Source of the DNA: Lunularia cruciata
Lineage: Eukaryota > Streptophyta > Marchantiopsida > Lunulariales > Lunulariaceae
DNA length: 64,000 bases
Direction: 5' to 3'
NCBI GenBank assembly: GCA_948567375.1
Contig: OX419761.1
Span: 42,880,243 to 42,944,242 of the forward strand
Positions 52,864 to 64,000 of the stretch are shown here, one piece after another. The notes beneath the pieces were generated by a model that had not been told where the DNA came from, did no database searches, and was given only the letters and a program-made list of their open reading frames with translations. Numbering within the stretch: position 1 is the first letter of the stretch; each line of letters opens with the position of its first letter. Position numbers and translations under genes: made by a program.

Positions 52864-55800
52864 AACACCTCTTCATATCCTAAAACTTTTACTAATCTGA
52901 TCCGATGTTTACCTCAACTTTAGCTTCTAATCCTAATGTACCTTCAATCTCTTCCCCTACTTTAGGTTCATCTACTACCATTATCTCTTCTTCTATTTCT
53001 ATCATATCTTTAGTCTGAACTAAAATTGAAATTATAACTACATTATTTACATTCTCCTTCTCTATTCCAGCTTCTTTAGTGACTTCAAGTAACTCACCCT
53101 AAAACACTTGCACTCCTACTTCTCTTCTTTGCATCTAGCATTTACTTTCACCTCACTATGAAGTTCATCTTGCTCCAATCTAACAAGATCTAATGTGAGA
53201 TACACATTGTCTCCTACTTCAATAATTCTCCTATCTACTCTCTCTCTCTCTCAATCAAATTAACAATTTATTCATATCTATGTCCTTTGCTTTCCACTTA
53301 CTCATCTCCTGCATCAACAACTTCAACTTGTGCAGTCTTGCTTCCTCCAACTTAACTTTGGGTTTAGTACTCAGCATCACCTTCAACTCCACAACTACTA
53401 CTCCGATTGAATCTGCCTCACTCCTCAAACTATCTTCTCTTGACTCCTCTATGCTTCTAACTCATTCTGGTATATCTCCAACTCCTCAACTTCCACCTTC
53501 AATGCTTCCTTCTCTTCCACATATTGGACCAATTGACTCCCAACATTTCTGATCAACACTTGCAACCTCTCCTCTTCATGATGTCTATTTGTCAACTCCA
53601 GTTGCCAAGCTTGATCCTTCTCCTCTGCATTCTTTCTCATGCTATCCAGTTCTTGTTCCATTAAAACTACCATCACCTTTGAATGTAGCGCCTCCCCCAA
53701 ACTCATCTCCTAATTTCTTTGCACCACCTCTTGAATTCTCTTCTATAAAGCCTTAGCTTTTCTTCTTTGCCTTTCTAGAAGACAAAGAAGTAATGCTTAC
53801 TTCTTTGGGATCATGCTTCTTCTTTCCTGAGCATGTTTCAACTCACAACACTTCAAGATCAAGCTATTCCCCTTTAGAAGCTGAACTCCTTCTTGAGGAC
53901 CTTCTTCCTCAAGAGTTATGCAATTTATAATGGCATCTCCTTTTGACTATAATGCAACTCACTCAGCCAAAGTCTGCACATACTTTAATGGAGGCTTTGG
54001 TTGGGTGGCTGAGGACACTAGTTGACAACATGCCCCAAACCTTTATAGTTTCCACAGAGAGAAACATACCTGATTTGATGCTTTAACTCAAGACAATTTG
54101 GGGACGAATGGCCGATAAAGCCACAATTGTAACCCGATGCAACATTTTGAGGCCTATTCTAACTGCCCATTTTTTTCATTGGGGAGCAATATTTTTATAC
54201 TCCCTTAGTCCATACCTTGGACCTTGGTACAGTGAGCTTGCCTAAAGGTGTACCTCTTGTGTTTGGTACACTGCCCCTTCTTCCTCATTTTGGTCCCAAC
54301 TTAGAACCCAATCAATTTGCTGCATTGGAAATGCAGTTTTGGTTAAGCACTCCATGTTGGCATGGCCAGACTTGCCACAAAAAATACACCATACATTTGA
54401 TCTTCCAAATGATGGGGGTTTTCTTCTATCCTTAGCCCCAATCATTTGGATTTTGAAATCCGCAACTCTTTAATCTTTAGAGTCTCTAGTTTAGTCTCAA
54501 TTTTTACAATTTTTGTTGGAGGGGTCAATCTTTCTTTCCTCCTCACCTTTGGGGTTATTCTTGGCTTTACATCTTCTTTGGATTTCAAAGAAGAATTGTA
54601 CAACATGGATGATTCTTTTGAAGGGGAGGTATTACAAGATGCTATTTGTTCGCGCTTCTTGCCTTTCTTTGCCCAGTTTCCTTTGTTACCAGACAAATCA
54701 GAGTACACCACCTTGTATAGAGTGGCATGTTTTAATACCTTAACCAAGGAAGTTACATTCCTCTCCTTGGGCAAAATATGAAACTATTGTGATAATCCAC
54801 CAAGAAACTAGGTAATGGCTTGGGCATTGGAGTAACCCACCACACCATATTGCTTTGGCACTTGAATTGCTCAAAGTATTCTCTCAACTTCTCAGCCATG
54901 AATTGCTCAAAGTATTATCTCAACTTCTCATTTTTGCCTCGGTCCAAACCATTGAGTGGTGCAAAGACACTCATCTCATAATCAACCTCCTAGAATCATT
55001 CCAAAAAGATGTCTGGCAAGTTTCTCCAATTGGCTGGTTTGAACCCCTTTTGAGTTACATGGATTTACGAGCTCCTTGCTTTCTTCTAGAGCAGACTTGG
55101 GAAATGTGCAGCCTATTTTTGGAGTTATGTTCCTTGCTAGCAAGGGAAATAACTTTCAAATTCCTTGACAAATTCATCATGGTCTTCATCACATTCCATC
55201 CCCTTGTACTTCTGATATGCGTATCTGGTAATGAGTAACAAAGTCATGTTGTAAGTTTGATGAATAGGTTGTGGTGGTGCCAAACTTGTGTAGCCTAATG
55301 TATTGGTTGGTGACTGTATGTCAATGTCAACCTGAGGGTTCCAAGGTACCAAATTTGACAATGGGTCTTCTTAGACAAGTTCTTCTTTTGAGAGTATGTC
55401 AACTTCAACTCAAGGTGGAGGAAGAGATTCAATATCATTGTATTGCGCTTTAGGATCCCTTTGAACTAATAAATTTTTTTGTGTAAGATGTATTGACACT
55501 CTTCTTTTATCAAAACTCACATTATCTTCTCAAGAATAAAGTTTTTAAATTAACCTGCTTTGTAGATAGCTTCGGAGTAAGCTGGTGTGTTGTGTCACAA
55601 CAAATATGTCTGCCTGCTTGAATCATTTTGTTTCTTGGAATGAGGGGATATAAAGTAGCCTTACCACCCAATTTTTCATTTCTTTTGTTTGATTTCCTTC
55701 AAGACTTCTTGAACTTAGTGAAGAAGTTGTAGATCTAATGCCTCCTTAGATTCTTCACTAGTCAATTGGATCTTTTAGTGTTCATCTACTTCATAGTGCA

Positions 55801-55937
55801 AAGTTTGTCTACAAGCTCTTGCTTCTTGTTGTTCTCTCAATGCAGACATTCATATTGATTGGAGGATCAACTTAAGATTTGGCTTTGTATTCTTCCACTC
55901 CTTAGATTTGCATCCCTAGCAGTGGTGCCAGACATCA
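52864..55937 (-). mobile_element. Family B short copy (gag plus extra-ORF end, no pol)
   Basis: Lies between two B LTRs. Minus-strand parts: gag (about 55,500-53,720) with a 'YQKYKGMECDEDHDEFVKEF' block and a CCHC knuckle 'CIFCGKSGHANMEC' (about 54,370), and the coiled-coil end of the extra ORF (about 53,700-52,870). Protease, RT, RNase H and integrase are not represented. The same arrangement recurs in the next unit to the right. Broken in several places. Confidence 0.75.
55913..55930 (-). other. Candidate primer-binding site of family B
   Basis: The minus strand reads TGGCACCACTGCTAGGGA, seven bases inside the LTR end. It resembles TGGCGCCGTTGCCGGGGA, a primer site I recall for Athila-type plant gypsy elements. 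The five differences are all transitions. The corresponding site left of 51,826 is more decayed. Confidence 0.5.
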
Positions 55938-56694
55938 TGTGACAAACCAGCAAGTACCACTTTTGCAATAATCAGTAAGTAATAGTTTGCTCCCACATAG
56001 ATATGAGTTAGAAATGGTCAAATAATAAGTAAAATAGTAACCAAACAGTTCCTCTTGATTGTATCTTTAGTCTCTTGGGTAGAAATCCCACCCAAAAGAG
56101 AGTAACAAGTGCTCTACTTGCAATCTTGTAAAAAATCACCACACCCATAATCACAATTCATCAAATCTTTCAAAATCAATCTTGATTGTGATGATCCAGT
56201 TTTGTCAAAGAAGGCTACTTCACCATGAAATGACTTTGCCTTGAAATTGTGTTCCACCCTCCATTGAAGGCATAACTTCCTCAATCAAAATTATTCTGCA
56301 TCAATCCAACACTAGAATCATAAATATAAAATACTACCAACACTACAATTCCTCACATATTTGTCAAGGCATTGCTTCAATTGCTATCTGTTCAAGATCA
56401 AACACAAAAAATGGAAACCAAAGTTGTAGAATCCAACATCTAACATTCTCAGACTTGCACTTTGAACTTCTCCAAACACTCACAAACACACACACACAAG
56501 ATTGATACTCGAAATTAAGCTGAAATGACAAGAAATGAGCTACATCATTTTGCTTTACTCAACTTCAAAAATATGAATACTGAACTAAACAAGAACACAC
56601 CACAAATGCTTCCTTTAAATAGGCAAAGCACTGCAACAAGTATCTTACTATATACAGTTTCCAGCTTGCAGATCCAAAATGATCCAAACTGACA
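55938..56694 (-). repeat. Family B LTR
   Basis: About 757 bases, from TGTGACAAACC to 'atccaaactgaca'. Aligns with 51,826-52,863 and 60,015-60,769. It contains a short CA run (about 56,484-56,501) at the site of the long AC tract in its neighbour. Confidence 0.82.
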
Positions 56695-58360
56695 ACCCTT
56701 TGATGTCTACCTCAACTTTGGCTTCTACACCCAAATTATCTTCCATCGCTACCTCTACTTTGGGTTCAACTACAACTTCTTCTATCTCTATCCTATCTTT
56801 GGTCTTAACTGAAATTGAAGTCATTACTATACTATCTACCTTCTCCTTCTCTCCTCTAACTTCTTCAAACGCCTAATGAAACTCACCCAAAGACACTTTT
56901 ACTCCTACTTTGTTTACATTGCATCGGGTTCCTACTTTCACATTACTCCAAAGCTCATCTAATTCAGACCTCACAAGATCTAATCTAAGACAAATGTTAT
57001 CTCCTTTCTCTAACAACTTCCTGTCTACTCTCTCTCTTAAGTGAATCAACAACTTGTTCATATCTATGTCTTTTGCTTTCCACTTCCTCATCTCCTACAC
57101 TAACAACTTCAACTCGTGCAATCTTGCTTCTTCCATCTTCACTCCAGCTTCAGTACTTAACATCACATTCACTCTTATGATGACTTCTCCGACTGAGTCT
57201 GACATACTCCCTCAGAACTATCTTCTCTTGACTCCTCTCTTCTTCTAGCTCATTCCAATACATCTTCAACTTGTTCTCAAATTTGACTTTCAATGCTTCT
57301 TTCTCCTGCACATATTGGACAAGTTGAGTCTCCACACTTCTGAACAGTCCTTGCAACCTCTCCTCCTCTCAATTTCTATCAGTCAACTCACCATGCAAGG
57401 CTTGATCCTTCTCCTTTACAACCTTTCTTAGGCTCTCCAACTCTTGCTCAATCATAACTGCTAGTGCCTTTGAATGTATAGCCTCCAATCGTGCATCAGC
57501 AAATTCCACCCTCATCTTCTTGAATGTTTCCTTCTAATCCTTCAATTCTTTAGCTTGTCACTCAAGTTCACTGCCATGCTTCAAAAAATTCTCCTACAAA
57601 TTATCAAAGCTCTTCCTCCAAAGGACAACATCAACCTGAAGTTCTTTGGCTTCTTCCTCTCCTTGGATTAACTTCATCCTTAACTCTAAGACTTTTTCAT
57701 TCAAGAATTTCACTACATCTAACTCATCCTTCACTTTAGGATGATCTTTCTTCAGATCCTCCTTCCTCTTGTGTAAGTAAAACAATAAAGGATAGACAAT
57801 CTTTGATGGATAGGCTACTCCCTTGGACTCTTCATCATCTTTTCTTTGGCTTTGGTTGGCAGTTCTTTGGCTGGTGCCTTAGCCCAAAGTCTTGATCTTC
57901 TCACCTTCAATGTCATCTCTTCCAAGCTTTCTTCTTTCTCCTTGGCTTTACTTGGTCCTATAGCTATGCCCTGTAAAATCCTCTTGGAAACATCAAGGCA
58001 GGCTCCTCTTATCTTTCCTCATGAGTTTCTACCTCAGCCAACTCCACATACTGGTTCCTTCTTCTGTGCATGCAATCTGCACATGGAACTCCTGATTGTC
58101 TTCTTTAGCCCCTTCTTCCGTAGATTGCTTGACTTGTGTGGATACAAGATCTGCAATAATATTGTATTTGTGTACTCCTCCGAGTTTCACCTTCTTAGAC
58201 TTTGTCTTCAAGTTTGAGTTCTCAACCCAAATTGACTTTACTTTGGGTCTCTTCAATATGGTGACCGGAGCACCAGTGGTCTGAACCCAAGGTACTTCTA
58301 GCTCTAGGATCCATTCAAATGCAGGAGAACCTTGCCAAGGAAGTCTTGCCAACTTTGCAG
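56695..58360 (-). mobile_element. Family B short copy: protease-linker and extra ORF
   Basis: Minus-strand parts: a gag-protease linker (about 58,350-58,130) with 'HKYNIIADLVST', equivalent to 49,309-49,572, followed by extra-ORF sequence (about 58,100-56,700). The latter has coiled-coil segments 'VQEKEALKVKFENKLKMYW' (57,150-57,356) and 'RKLLEKGDNICLRLDLVRSE' (56,873-57,091). Pol is not represented. Several breaks. Confidence 0.75.
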
Positions 58361-58369
58361 TTACCCATA

Positions 58370-60010
58370 TTTAAGAAAAGTTACAAACGGACCGATGGCC
58401 TGAGAGAGGATTGCAGGTTACAAGAGGAATAGGAACAATTTCTACTAGAAAGTTTTTGCAAGTTCCAAGAGGCCAAACTCACATGGATCTAGAAGGTAGA
58501 AAATTGGTAGATGGAAGCTACCAAGGGGACATTCACATTGGTATAGGTAGAAATCCAACTCCAATGTTTGTGGAGTGAGAAGGCCATGGTGCATGACCAG
58601 CCAGCATGTGCTCAATTGGAGAACAAGAAGAATGAAGGGAAACTCTAACTGATACAAGACCAAGGAAACCATGCCAAAGAAAAATCCAAGCTGACACAAA
58701 GAGAATTTGTAGATTATCATTAGCTCTTGAAAAGTCTTGGAAGGAGATAAATGAGCTAAAAATCTTCCAGGTGGAACTCTTAATCCTCAGAGCAAACAAG
58801 AGTAATTGGGAGCAGGCTCGGCAAAGTTGTCAAGGCTTGGCAAATTTGTCAAGTTCCTGCCCTAAAACTTACCATAAATGAGTTGAGCAAAGAAATAGCT
58901 CATGGAAAAAAGATGTCCTATACTATAAGGAGAAGAGATGTGAAGAGCAAGCCAAAGTATAGGCTAAAGAGACTTCCCAGAATAAACTTATTGTTCAAAG
59001 CTAAAAGTTAGAACAACAAGTGAGCCAATTGCTTTGGTTTTTTGCACATAACAAGATGGAAATACCCTCAGTGGATGAAGATTCTGAAGCAAAGAGGAGG
59101 ACAAGATTGAGGATGCCAAACCCAAAAGGCGTACCTCAAGAGGGGCACCCAAAGAGGACTTTGATGATAAGGCTAGCTCACTAGGCAATGGGAGTTCTGC
59201 AGGAGGTGGATCACATGCTTCTAGCTCATGTCAACCTACTTCCTCTTTTGAGCAAGGGAGCCCCTCTCAATCTTCTCCAAAGAAAAAGACAAGAAGTAGC
59301 TCTCCTAAGAAGGAAAATATGAAAAGTAGTCATGTACACAAGAGGCTACAGAGTTTCCCCATAAAGAGACAACATCCTTGTGGAGGAAGGAATCGCAAAA
59401 ATATTAGGCATATTAGTCAACGAAAAGCTTATGATTAATGAGTACCAAAATATGAGTGGTACAATGGATGCCACCAATATCATGGACATACTTAGTACGG
59501 TTGGAGAACAGATTAACCAACAACACATAGAGGATGCCACCATGTTGGATTTGCTGGAGGAATGAATGAGCCAACTAAGCCCTTATGAGGCTCATTGAGA
59601 GTCCAACAGCACTATGGGACCTATTGCAAGATCCAAAAGAAAAGATGCCACTGCTAAGCCGCATCTCCCTACACTTGAAGAAGAGGGGGGGCTACATTGT
59701 GAAGAACTTTGGAATCTCAGGACAATTAGACCTTCAACATCTAGCTCGCCGTTGGAAGCCACAGAACTGGTGAAACAGTTGGTAGAAAGTACCATTACTC
59801 TAGAGGAATAGTTCTTATACTTCATGACTATCTCCCGGGCTCCAAAGCCTAGTGATCCCATAGAGGAAGTGGTTATCACCCCACACATGCTAAATATCAA
59901 GGGGTTAGAGAGTTGTGCAAGGCACATAAGAGCTCTGGCATCGGAAGTGTCATGGACCATGTCAAATTGATTCCAAATGATCCCCATGATTCCCATGACT
60001 TTAGGAGTGG
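58370..60010 (+). mobile_element. Unidentified plus-strand charged ORF remnant
   Basis: Plus-strand coding-like stretch inside the family B array, opposite in direction to its surroundings. The left part is rich in E, K, Q and L and looks coiled-coil; the centre (about 59,050-59,340) is Ser/Pro/Lys-rich with an 'SPKKKTRSSSPKKE' run; the right part reads as 'VNEKLMINEYQNMSGTMDA' (59,380-59,565) and further charged sequence. I find no zinc knuckle, protease, RT or integrase. It sits where gag would be in this B unit and abuts the B LTR at about 60,015. Probably a retroelement ORF (gag-like or accessory) from another family; broken in many places. Confidence 0.45.
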
Positions 60011-60014
60011 CTAT

Positions 60015-60769
60015 TATGACAACCTAGCAAGTATCACTTTTGCAGTAATCAGTAAGTACCAATTTGTTCCCATAGAGATACGAGTCAGAAATAGTCAAAT
60101 ACAAAGTAAAACGTCACAAATCAGTTCTTCTTGGTTATGTCTTGAACCTCTTGGGTAGAAACCATACCCATAAGAGAGTAACGAACATTGAATCACAGTC
60201 TTGTCATAAATGAACAACACCCATAATCACAATTCATCAAATCTTTCCTAGTCAATCTTGAGCATGATGATTTAGTTTTTCCTGAAGAAGGCTTCTTCAC
60301 CATGAAATGACTTTGCCTCAAAATTGCATTTCACCCCTCCACTAAAGGCACAATTTACTCAATTGAAATTTCTTTGCATCACTCCAGTATGGTGATCACA
60401 AATGCAAAATACTACCAATACTACAATTCCTCACCAATTCATCAATGCATTGCCTCAAATTGCACTCCACTTAGGATCATACACACACAATGAACACCAA
60501 CATTGTGGAATCCAACATCCACCACTCATTGACTTGCAAATCAAAGTTCTACAAACACTCACAAACACACACATAGGATGGATGCTCAGAATTAAGCTAA
60601 AATGATGAGCATTGAATTACAACATTTTGATTTACTCACCTTAAAAAATGTGAATGCTAAACAACAAAACACTACAAATGCCTCCTTTAAACAGGCATAA
60701 CACTTGATAGTTATCTAACAACATACCATTCTAACCACAACTTTACCAACCTACATATCCAAAATGACA
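60015..60769 (-). repeat. Family B LTR
   Basis: About 755 bases, from TATGACAACC to TCCAAAATGACA. Aligns with the other B LTRs. It has a short CA run near 60,562-60,573 at the site of the expanded AC tract. The right neighbour 'atccacctcttcatatc' reads GATATGAAGAGGTGGAT on the minus strand, a plausible polypurine tract. Confidence 0.82.
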
Positions 60770-61850
60770 ATCCACCTCTTCATATCTACCTCTTCAAATC
60801 TCAAATTGGTTACTTATCCAATCTGATGTCTACTTTTTCTTTGGCTTCTAAACCCAATGTTCCTTCAATCACTTCTTCTGCTCTAGTCTCAACTCCAATG
60901 TCTATTTCTTCTTCAATTTCTATTTTATTTTCTGCTTGAACTGGAATTGAAGTCATAGTTATACTATCTACCATTTCCTTCTCTACTCTAACTTCTTTAG
61001 ATGCTTGAGATATCTAACCCAAAGACACCTGCACTCCTATATCTGCTACTTTGTATTAGGTTTCCACTTTCTCACTACCTCAAAGTTTCTCTAACTTTGA
61101 TTTCACAAGATCTAATTTGAGACAGACATTGTCTCCTATCTCCAACATTTTCCTATCTACACTTTCTCTTAAGCAAATTAAAAATTTGTTCATTTCTACA
61201 TCTTTTACTGTTTGCTTCCTTGTCTCTTGCACTAGCAACTTCAATTTGTGTAATGTTGATTCCTCCATCTTTACTTTGGCTTTAGTGCTTAACAACACCA
61301 TCATCCTCTCAATGATCTCTCTCCTACTGATTTTGATGAAATTTTTGGAACCATTTTCTTTTGACTTCTCTTTGCTTCCAACTTGTTCTGGTACATCTTC
61401 AACTCATCCTTAAATTCTGCCTTAAGCACCTCTTTCTCCTCAACATATCGGACCTGTTGAGTCTCCACACTTCTGATGAGCCCTCACACCCTTTCTTCCT
61501 CCTGGTGTTCATTTGCCAATTCACATTGCCGGGTCCTATCCTTCTCCTCCGCACTCATTCTCAGGCTCTCCAGTTCTTGTTCTATCACCACTGCCATTGC
61601 CTTCAAATGTAGCACCTCCAAGCGCGCATCTGCAAATTCTCCCGTAAATTTCTCAAATGGTACCTTATGCTCCTTCAAGTCTTCAGTTTGTTGTTCAAGT
61701 TCTTTGTAGTGCTTCACACAACTCTCCTTCAAGTTATCAAAACTCTTCCTCCAAAGAATAACATCAACCCAAAGTACTTTGGCTTCTTTCTCTCCATGGG
61801 TTAACTTCCTCCTCAACTCCAAGTTGTCTTTACTCAAAAATTTCAAGACC
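60770..61850 (-). mobile_element. Family B extra-ORF remnant next to LTR
   Basis: Minus-strand coiled-coil coding remnant, best seen at 61,846-61,484 ('LRRKLTHGEKEAKVLW', 'FEKFTGEFADARLEVLHLKA') and 61,304-61,080 ('SVDRKMLEIGDNVCLKLDLV'). It matches the same ORF at 427-860, 31,600-32,250 and 56,870-57,790. The match stops abruptly at about 61,850, where unrelated DNA begins. Confidence 0.75.
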
Positions 61851-64000
61851 GGTGAAACAGAACCTTCACCAGAAGCTTAACAAATGTGTTTTTTCTGCTC
61901 TGGGTGAAATAGAAGATGTACGAATGAAGTTGGGGGCAAGCTGGTGACATATAATGTTGACAATATGATGACATCCGAAGAAACAGCAGCAAGATCTAGA
62001 TCAACATGCATCGTTGGAAATCATCCTAATAATCTATACTAATATTCCAATTAAATTTCCTCGCTTGGTACAATTTAAATTCAATTAAAGGTTTTTAACT
62101 TATTATTCTCACACTACAACACCAATCACAATTTTATCTCATTTACTGTGTATATTATTTTTGAACTGCAAAATTATTCATCATCCGAGCAGGAAGTTGC
62201 TCTTACCCATCATGCCTTACTCAAGGAACCACTCTGCCTATGTGGAGCATTTAGTAAGGGTGGCATAATTTGCTCGAGGAGCCACACGCCCTTTGTAAAC
62301 CTGGTTCTTTACTGGATATTTGATTTTCAAATTGAAAAAATGAAGACAGCTTTTATAGTTGTAAACTTCGTTTGGGCAAAGCAACAGCACTTTTGAAAAC
62401 TTTTCATTTTGCAAGCCAGAATCGACCCTTATTGGTCAACAAGGTCAGCAACGTTTTTATAGTGCCTGTGCTTCGGGATAATGTTTGGTCTACCTTGATG
62501 AATTCATAAAGGTGACTCATATCGCTTGGACCTACTTGGATTTCAAATTCATTACTGATTTGACTACTTTTGTGATTGAAGAGACAGTTGTTGAACTGAT
62601 CTCTTTGAGGTGGCAAGACAGTTTTTTACTACTATGCTGGTGCTACCAAACCTCGTAGTCCAAAAGCACTACGCTACTCAACTCTACCGCTCCAGTGATT
62701 CTATGCACAAAGTGTCTGCAAATCATCCAAATTTCTAACGCTATTCCAACACTTTATTTGGATTGTACAAGATTCATGATCAAGAATCTCATCTTCCCTG
62801 CAGCGGCCTGACCGATCTAATCCTTTTATTCCAGGAAAACGCAAGCGCTACCTAGAGGCTATGCCTCTCTATTACATGTTATGACCATGTGCATGTGTGG
62901 GAGGGAAGTTCGAGCTCAAAATTTGCATCGAGGTCCATCGCGTGATCCTTGAACTACACATCCAGCTGCACGAGTGGAAATAGGATGAAACTCTTTAAAC
63001 GTCACTATCAAATTAGAACTACCCTAGCGAATCCGGATTAGTAGACGGATTAAGCTTTCCTCGAGCTACTCTTGATTTTAGTCAATTATATATAACGTCG
63101 CCAGCCAGAAAGACATACAAAGTGCCTGTTCAAGTGGTCTCCTCTACATGACTAGCTACTCTAAATGGACGATTAGCGGTAATGTAGCCAAGAACTTCAA
63201 AATCTGCATTATTTATTCTAGATTGGCTAGTACTGCCATTGACGAAATAGCAACCGTAAACATTCTGCAGGTGTTTCATGGATCATGGAATTACATCCTG
63301 TAAAGTGGATCTGTGTGCTCCGTGATTATAGTATTCTATTCTCTCTGTCATCCGAAGAGCTGTAATTGATCGCCTAGGCTCCATGATGCTAAACAAACAA
63401 TCCGGCTGGCTTTGAGTCCAATGCGGGCAGATGTGGAAGTACCCTAAACTTGTGGTACGTGCGATGACGGACTTTACATCAACATATATCTTCAACCGCT
63501 ACCATATATAAATGATGGAAATGGGGAAGTAAGACATCGTCACTTCCTGGATCCTCAAAACTCCAGGAAAGGACGTCGTGGACTCTAGATCTACCCGCTC
63601 TGGAGCTTTCTTATGCGTAAGTTGTCCACATGCTTGTACCTTTGCCAAATTCTTGTCCTGCCTTCTCTCTACGCATCTCGGTAGTCTCATACCATCGCAG
63701 GAGATTTTGCAGTTTATATAATCAATTCCAAGCCTTCCCCGAAGATTCTCTTACAATGTCCCCAAATCCGCACGAGAGGAAGAATGGCCATGAAGATAGG
63801 ATTTATCAAATCGCACTGTTACGTGGCCGTCTTGGTGTCCATGAAAAATTTGCTTTCATGGGATTTCACTCTCCAAGACAGTCCTCGTTATTATTTTTTG
63901 ACCCAACTTTACAGTGAGCTGCAGATGTGAACTGTAGTAGCTCTTGAATTTACGTTTCCTCACTAACACCCGTCCTCTTGTTTCTCCAGAGTGGAAAGAG
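61851..64000. other. Unassigned DNA, no confident gene
   Basis: Mixed composition, higher in GC than the retroelement cluster. At about 61,855-61,950 one plus-strand frame reads 'KQNLHQKLNKCVFSALGEIE' and ends soon after, which looks like a short exon-like remnant but has no recognised family. The last 400 bases include an open plus-strand stretch (63,630-63,917) without a recognisable motif; a gene starting near the window end is possible but not supported. Confidence 0.4.

Overview
The window looks like nuclear DNA of a land plant, and a bryophyte (moss-like) genome is my best guess. The reasons are AT-rich intergenic DNA, plant-type GT-AG introns, a class III (secretory plant) peroxidase with the canonical plant intron positions, and chromodomain Ty3/gypsy retrotransposons. 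The moss assignment is an inference from overall character, not from a diagnostic marker.

Layout. 1-6,850 is a patchwork of two Ty3/gypsy families on the minus strand: the 3' part of family 'B' (LTR end plus an extra ORF) abutting the 5' part of family 'C' (gag, protease, RT, RNase H, tRNA-iMet primer site, LTR). 6,851-13,450 is AT-rich DNA without a convincing gene. 13,450-25,600 holds the one complete host gene: a six-exon, about 1,973-residue PHD-finger protein with a long acidic middle and a Gly/Met-rich plus RS-rich C-terminus. 25,600-27,190 is unassigned. 27,190-29,886 is a Ty1/copia fragment (minus strand) jammed against the last three exons of a class III peroxidase gene (plus strand). 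The peroxidase has lost its 5' third.

30,300-31,110 is an extremely AT-rich block. 31,110-61,850 is a nested retrotransposon cluster. Its base is family B on the minus strand. A complete chromovirus copy ('A1', 34,335-40,641, with matching 5-bp target duplications) sits in the B integrase region. A second chromovirus copy ('A2', 42,237-48,186) sits in the B reverse-transcriptase region. To the right, B continues as a head-to-tail series of LTR - short internal region - LTR units that share LTRs and mostly lack pol. One B LTR carries a 345-bp (AC)n tract grown from a short CA seed visible in its sister LTRs. An unidentified plus-strand charged ORF remnant lies inside this array. 61,850-64,000 is unassigned.

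The retroelements are treated as fossils. The host gene model was assembled by eye from reading frame and splice-site continuity. Best leads: the extra 3' ORF of family B that is retained in pol-less tandem copies; heat-shock-element-like motifs in the family C LTR; the origin of the AC microsatellite; the domain architecture of the PHD/RS gene and a duplicated cassette in its fourth intron; and the peroxidase cut off exactly at a copia fragment.
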